Shown one piece after another: positions 44,834 through 47,533 of a stretch of DNA of 47,533 nucleotides. This DNA is from Pedobacter sp. Its GTDB lineage: Bacteria > Bacteroidota > Bacteroidia > Sphingobacteriales > Sphingobacteriaceae. A program made the position numbers and the translations under genes. How positions within the stretch are numbered: position 1 is the first letter of the stretch; every line of letters begins with the position of its first letter. The DNA is taken from the NCBI RefSeq assembly GCF_031119335.1, contig NZ_JAVHXT010000006.1, positions 216,378 to 263,910 of the forward strand, written 5' to 3'. The notes beneath the pieces were generated by a model. It made no database searches. It saw only the letters and a program-made list of their open reading frames with translations, and was not told the DNA's origin.

Positions 44834-46288
44834 CTAACTAGGTTCTACAGCTTTCTTCTTGCCAAGTTTTTTGAACAGCCCAACCACCGTTTGTTTGTAG
44901 TAATCGATATCGAAAAGCGCAGAATCTACCGTAGCCTTGTAAGTTAAGAAAATTCCGACCGGCGTGAGTATGAAAATAGCCATCCACATACCAACAATAG
45001 GATCTAAAGAGCCTTCTTTAGCAGATTTTTCAGACACTGTAGAGATAATATGATAGAAAAGGAAGAAAATTACAGCAATTACCACCGGCAAACCTAAACC
45101 ACCTTTGCGGATAATAGCCCCTAGTGGTGCGCCGATGAAGAATAGCAACAAACAAGACACCGCCAAAGTATATTTACGTTGATATTCTATTTTTGCCCGT
45201 AAAATTTCCTTACTTCTAAATTCGTATTCTGACAATTGACCTTTTATGGTCTGTTTTAAGGCATCAACTTGGTCGTATGCACCTTGCAGGGCTTGTATCC
45301 GCTGGTCTTTTGGCAGTACCATAAGCACACTACCCTTAATAGTTGCAGGTGGCGTTTTAACTTTAGTATAGCCCTTTACATAACTGTTTTGCTTGAAGTA
45401 ATATTGGGCATTGGTTTGCAATGCTTTACCCACGCTGTCCAGATCTTTGGTTAAGGAATCTCGCCTATGCAATAGCTCTTTTCTGTTGAGCATAGGTGCA
45501 TTGTTCTTGAAATTCTCTTCCTGTGTACGGGTCATGTCCTTAAAACTACTGAAGTCGAATTTCACCTCAGTTTGTTTAAAGCGCATACGCGTTAACGACT
45601 GCCGTGGGTTATAACCACCACTGTTAGATGCCGCTTCTTGGTAACGTACGCCATTCACCAAGTTAAGTACCATGTAGTTACCATCAGACGTTTTAGACAT
45701 TTTACCCTTCTGAGCCATAATAATCTGCGGGATGCCGTTTCCGCCATTATGGTCGTAAATCATGATGCCGTAAAGCGAATCTATAGCACCTTCGCCTTTA
45801 CGCTCTACACGCATAGAATAGCCTGGAATACTGTTGTTAAACACGCCTGGCTTAATAAGGAAGGATAGTTTTTTATTTCGTACATCCCAAAGTAGCGAAC
45901 CGTATTTAAGGTTGGCCTTGGGCAGCATATAATCTGAAAAGAAGAACGAAGCTACCGCCAAGCCTACAATGAGCACTAGAAGTGGCTGCATGGCTTTACG
46001 CAGTGAAACTCCGGCAGATTTAATGGCAACCAGCTCGTAATTTTCACCCAAGTTACCAAAGGTCATGATAGAGGATAGCAGAATAGCCAAGGGCAGTGCC
46101 ATGGCCACGTTAGATGCCGATGCGTACATCATTAGCTCGGCAATTACATACCACTCAAAGCCTTTGCCTATCAAATCATCGACGTACTTAAACAAAAAGA
46201 ACATCAATAGAATAAACATCACAATAAAAAATGTGACGGCAAAAGGCCTAAGAAAAGCCTTTATCAGCAATAAATGGATCTTTTTCAA
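44834..46288 (-). CDS. LptF/LptG-family lipopolysaccharide export permease
   Basis: 484 residues, YjgP/YjgQ family. Three N-terminal membrane helices (about 13-33, 52-76 and 98-118), a periplasmic beta-jellyroll (about 130-370) and three C-terminal helices (about 375-450). It forms the inner-membrane part of the LPS transporter with LptB and a partner permease; which of F or G it is cannot be told alone. The start is a TTG at 46288, immediately after an in-frame TAG. The first residues KKIHLLLIKAFLRPF fit family N-termini, so the TTG is credible. No lptB lies nearby. Confidence 0.92.
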   Translation of the reverse strand: MKKIHLLLIKAFLRPFAVTFFIVMFILLMFFLFKYVDDLIGKGFEWYVIAELMMYASASNVAMALPLAILLSSIMTFGNLGENYELVAIKSAGVSLRKAMQPLLVLIVGLAVASFFFSDYMLPKANLKYGSLLWDVRNKKLSFLIKPGVFNNSIPGYSMRVERKGEGAIDSLYGIMIYDHNGGNGIPQIIMAQKGKMSKTSDGNYMVLNLVNGVRYQEAASNSGGYNPRQSLTRMRFKQTEVKFDFSSFKDMTRTQEENFKNNAPMLNRKELLHRRDSLTKDLDSVGKALQTNAQYYFKQNSYVKGYTKVKTPPATIKGSVLMVLPKDQRIQALQGAYDQVDALKQTIKGQLSEYEFRSKEILRAKIEYQRKYTLAVSCLLLFFIGAPLGAIIRKGGLGLPVVIAVIFFLFYHIISTVSEKSAKEGSLDPIVGMWMAIFILTPVGIFLTYKATVDSALFDIDYYKQTVVGLFKKLGKKKAVEPS

Positions 46289-46360
46289 CTATGCAAAGAT
46301 AGGCAAAGCCAATGAAAAGTTAAAAGTGTTAGCTACCTATTACAGCAAAAACGATTAAAC

Positions 46361-46741
46361 TTAGGCTCCTAGTACGCTAAGAAGATAAGTAATTTGGTTA
46401 TCCCAAATTTGCTTTCTCTCTTGGATAGTATCTTCTGTAGCAAAATCTGTGATGGCCAAAGCTACATCATTGGTAAGTTCATCTTGAACAATTTCCATTT
46501 CTGTATAGCAATAAGGTTCATCATCGACCCATTTAAACTTCACGAGCTTATTTTCTTTTGCGCTAATGAGTTTCGCTTTTTGCACCTCTCCATCCCAAGT
46601 AAAAGTATAGGTTTGGTCTCTAAAAATTACATCATCAGCAAACCACTGCGCCAAACCATTTGGCTCGCTTATAAAGCTATATAGTATACGTGGAGATGAC
46701 CTTATTGCGTATTCTAATGTAAATTTCTTCTTTTCTGACAT
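46361..46741 (-). CDS. START/SRPBCC-domain protein (AHSA1-like)
   Basis: 126 residues from the ATG at 46741 (MSEKKKFTLEYAIRSSPRIL). The frame stays open another 45 codons, but that part is low-complexity and its first ATG is improbable. The SRPBCC fold is seen in order: YAIRSSPRILYSFISEPNGLAQWFADDV, then YTFTWDGEVQKAKLI, KFKWVDDEPYCYTEMEIV and TDFATEDTIQ. The family has a deep ligand-binding cavity; the ligand here is unknown. It ends 72 bp from the start of the LPS permease gene on the same strand, so the two could be co-transcribed. Confidence 0.87.
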   Translation of the reverse strand: MSEKKKFTLEYAIRSSPRILYSFISEPNGLAQWFADDVIFRDQTYTFTWDGEVQKAKLISAKENKLVKFKWVDDEPYCYTEMEIVQDELTNDVALAITDFATEDTIQERKQIWDNQITYLLSVLGA

Positions 46742-46926
46742 CCTAACTTCTGATTTATATTTTTCTAAAGAAAAGTATTTTCTTTTATAAAAGCAAAGTT
46801 TTAGGAAATAAGTATTTTTTTTGCTACATCTATTAGATTTGAGCCTTTTATTATTAGCTAAATAATTAGAAAACAAGCTATGGGAGGCTTATCATTTCGA
46901 CAAAAAAACCTTTTCAAATAATTTTC

Positions 46927-46954
46927 TTGTTTATGGTATTAAATCCTATATTTG
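46927..46954 (+). promoter_or_regulatory. Promoter of tRNA-Met
   Basis: TTG at 46927-46929 and TATATTTG at 46947-46954, 17 bp apart, match the Bacteroidota consensus. The tRNA begins 17 bp further on. Confidence 0.65.
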
Positions 46955-46970
46955 CAGCTCGAAATTTTTC

Positions 46971-47044
46971 GGCGGGGTAGCTCAGATGGTTAGAGCGCAG
47001 GATTCATAACCCTGAGGTCGGCAGTTCGATCCTGCTCCCCGCTA
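46971..47044 (+). tRNA. tRNA-Met (anticodon CAT)
   Basis: 74 nt with discriminator A and no encoded CCA. Acceptor stem GGCGGGG/CCCCGCT (terminal G-U), D-arm GCTCAGATGGTTAGAGC, anticodon loop TTCATAA, T-arm GGCAGTTCGATCCTGCT. The absence of a C1-A72 mismatch favours the elongator species. A CAT anticodon could also be tRNA-Ile2 (lysidine-modified); I prefer Met. Confidence 0.9.
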
Positions 47045-47051
47045 CTAGGTA

Positions 47052-47082
47052 AAAGCTCACAGAAATGTGGGCTTTTTTTTTT
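47052..47082 (+). terminator. Terminator of tRNA-Met
   Basis: AAAGCTCAC (47052-47060) pairs with GTGGGCTTT (47067-47075), one T-G pair, followed by a run of T. It stands between the tRNA and the GIY-YIG gene and is duplicated at 47436-47468. Confidence 0.8.
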
Positions 47083-47092
47083 GCAGAACAGC

Positions 47093-47341
47093 ATGTTTAC
47101 CGTTTACATTTTATATTCTAAACAGTTCGACAAGATTTACATTGGCTACACCAGCAATCTAGAACAAAGGCTGTTGTCGCACAATGCATTGGCAACGAAA
47201 GGTTACACGATAAAATTCAGACCTTGGGAAATTCTCCATACAGAAGTTTTCGAAAGTAGATCAGAAGCACTCAGAAGAGAAAAGCAGCTAAAGTCTGCCA
47301 AAGGTAGAGAGTTCATCAGAAAGCAACTATTGATGCAATAA
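47093..47341 (+). CDS. GIY-YIG nuclease-domain protein
   Basis: 82 residues from the ATG at 47093 (MFTVYILYSKQFDKIYIGYT); a TTG four codons earlier lies inside the terminator's T-run and is rejected. The GIY-YIG motif is at residues 4-18, with R25 in LEQRLLSH and the glutamate in ALRREKQLKSAKG. It is shorter than, and only distantly similar to, the copy at 258-557. It sits 11 bp past the terminator of tRNA-Met, and the whole tRNA-to-gene segment is repeated immediately downstream. Function unknown; the family domain nicks or cuts DNA. Confidence 0.85.
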   Translation: MFTVYILYSKQFDKIYIGYTSNLEQRLLSHNALATKGYTIKFRPWEILHTEVFESRSEALRREKQLKSAKGREFIRKQLLMQ

Positions 47342-47357
47342 GAATATTCTCATGCCA

Positions 47358-47427
47358 TCAGATGGTTAGAGCGCAGGAATTCATATCCGCCAGCTGGCGG
47401 ACGGCAGTTCGATCCTGCTCCCCGCTA
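47358..47427 (+). pseudogene. Broken duplicate of tRNA-Met
   Basis: It keeps TCAGATGGTTAGAGCGCAGGA and the 3' part GGCAGTTCGATCCTGCTCCCCGCTA of the intact tRNA. It lacks the 5' acceptor strand. The anticodon arm is replaced by AATTCATA followed by the 16-bp perfect palindrome TCCGCCAGCTGGCGGA. It cannot form a functional tRNA. Confidence 0.85.
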
Positions 47428-47435
47428 CTAAGGCA

Positions 47436-47468
47436 AAAGCTCACAGAAATGTGGGCTTTTTTTTTTTT
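47436..47468 (+). terminator. Duplicated terminator
   Basis: Same stem as 47052-47075, with a longer T-run. It belongs to the duplicated tRNA/GIY-YIG unit. Confidence 0.7.
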
Positions 47469-47478
47469 GCAGAACAGT

Positions 47479-47533
47479 ATGTTTACCGTTTACATTTTAT
47501 ATTCTAAACAGTTCGACAAGATTTACATTGGCT
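47479..47533 (+). CDS. GIY-YIG gene, second copy, cut by the window end
   Basis: The first 18 codons (MFTVYILYSKQFDKIYIG) are identical in translation to the gene at 47093, and the DNA from the terminator onward differs at very few positions. The gene runs off the window, so whether it is complete cannot be judged. Confidence 0.7.
   Translation, partial: MFTVYILYSKQFDKIYIG

Noticed and set aside
46742..46876. N-terminal extension of the START-domain protein
   Set aside because: The extra 45 codons are low-complexity and Lys/Asn-rich. The fold begins just after the ATG at 46741.

Overview
The window looks like a chromosomal segment of a Bacteroidota bacterium, most likely a Sphingobacteriaceae member close to Pedobacter. 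Support: AT-rich DNA; TAnnTTTG-type -7 promoter boxes (before map, recA, tRNA-Met and ribBA); a secreted giant with a type IX secretion C-terminal domain; very large AsmA/TamB-type proteins; and housekeeping proteins (RecA, TsaD, RibBA, monomeric Icd) of familiar Bacteroidota type. This placement rests on reading the sequence, not on a database search.

Layout. 1-0.8 kb: a GIY-YIG nuclease gene between direct repeats. 0.9-4.2 kb: monomeric isocitrate dehydrogenase, a 44-residue membrane peptide and methionine aminopeptidase. 4.5-9.5 kb: a probable stress-related group (DUF4142 lipoprotein, HD hydrolase, two very acidic small proteins, SDR dehydrogenase), then a small exported protein and a CYTH protein. 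9.7-19.3 kb, all minus strand: a 2168-residue secreted beta-helix protein, a NarL-type response regulator and a TPR sensor kinase. Two copies of a rare palindrome lie upstream of the regulator and of the giant gene.

19.7-22.6 kb, also minus strand, is the most interesting part. An ECF-like sigma factor is followed by a truncated TnpB/Cas12f-like protein that appears to lack all three RuvC catalytic acids. Immediately downstream are four tandem 128-129 bp units. Each has a conserved 72-nt structured scaffold ending in ATGCAAC/T and then a more variable stretch. I read this as an RNA-guided transcription locus: dead effector, dedicated sigma factor and a tandem array of guide RNAs. Related pairings of dead Cas12f homologues with sigma factors, and TnpB-derived repressors (TldR), have been reported as far as I remember. 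The multi-unit guide array is what would need explaining here.

23.1-25.9 kb is an accessory island (XRE regulator, membrane protein, OLD-like ATPase/TOPRIM protein). 26.5-47.5 kb is mainly core: tRNA-Phe, a split heterodisulfide-reductase-like pair with a TPM lipoprotein gene between its halves, an AsmA-like protein, MtgA, endonuclease III, RecA, TsaD back-to-back with TamB, RibBA, an LptF/G permease, a START-domain protein and tRNA-Met. The window ends in a tandem duplication of tRNA-Met plus a GIY-YIG gene, in which the second tRNA is broken by a 16-bp palindrome. Intergenic spaces carry several families of palindromic interspersed repeats.
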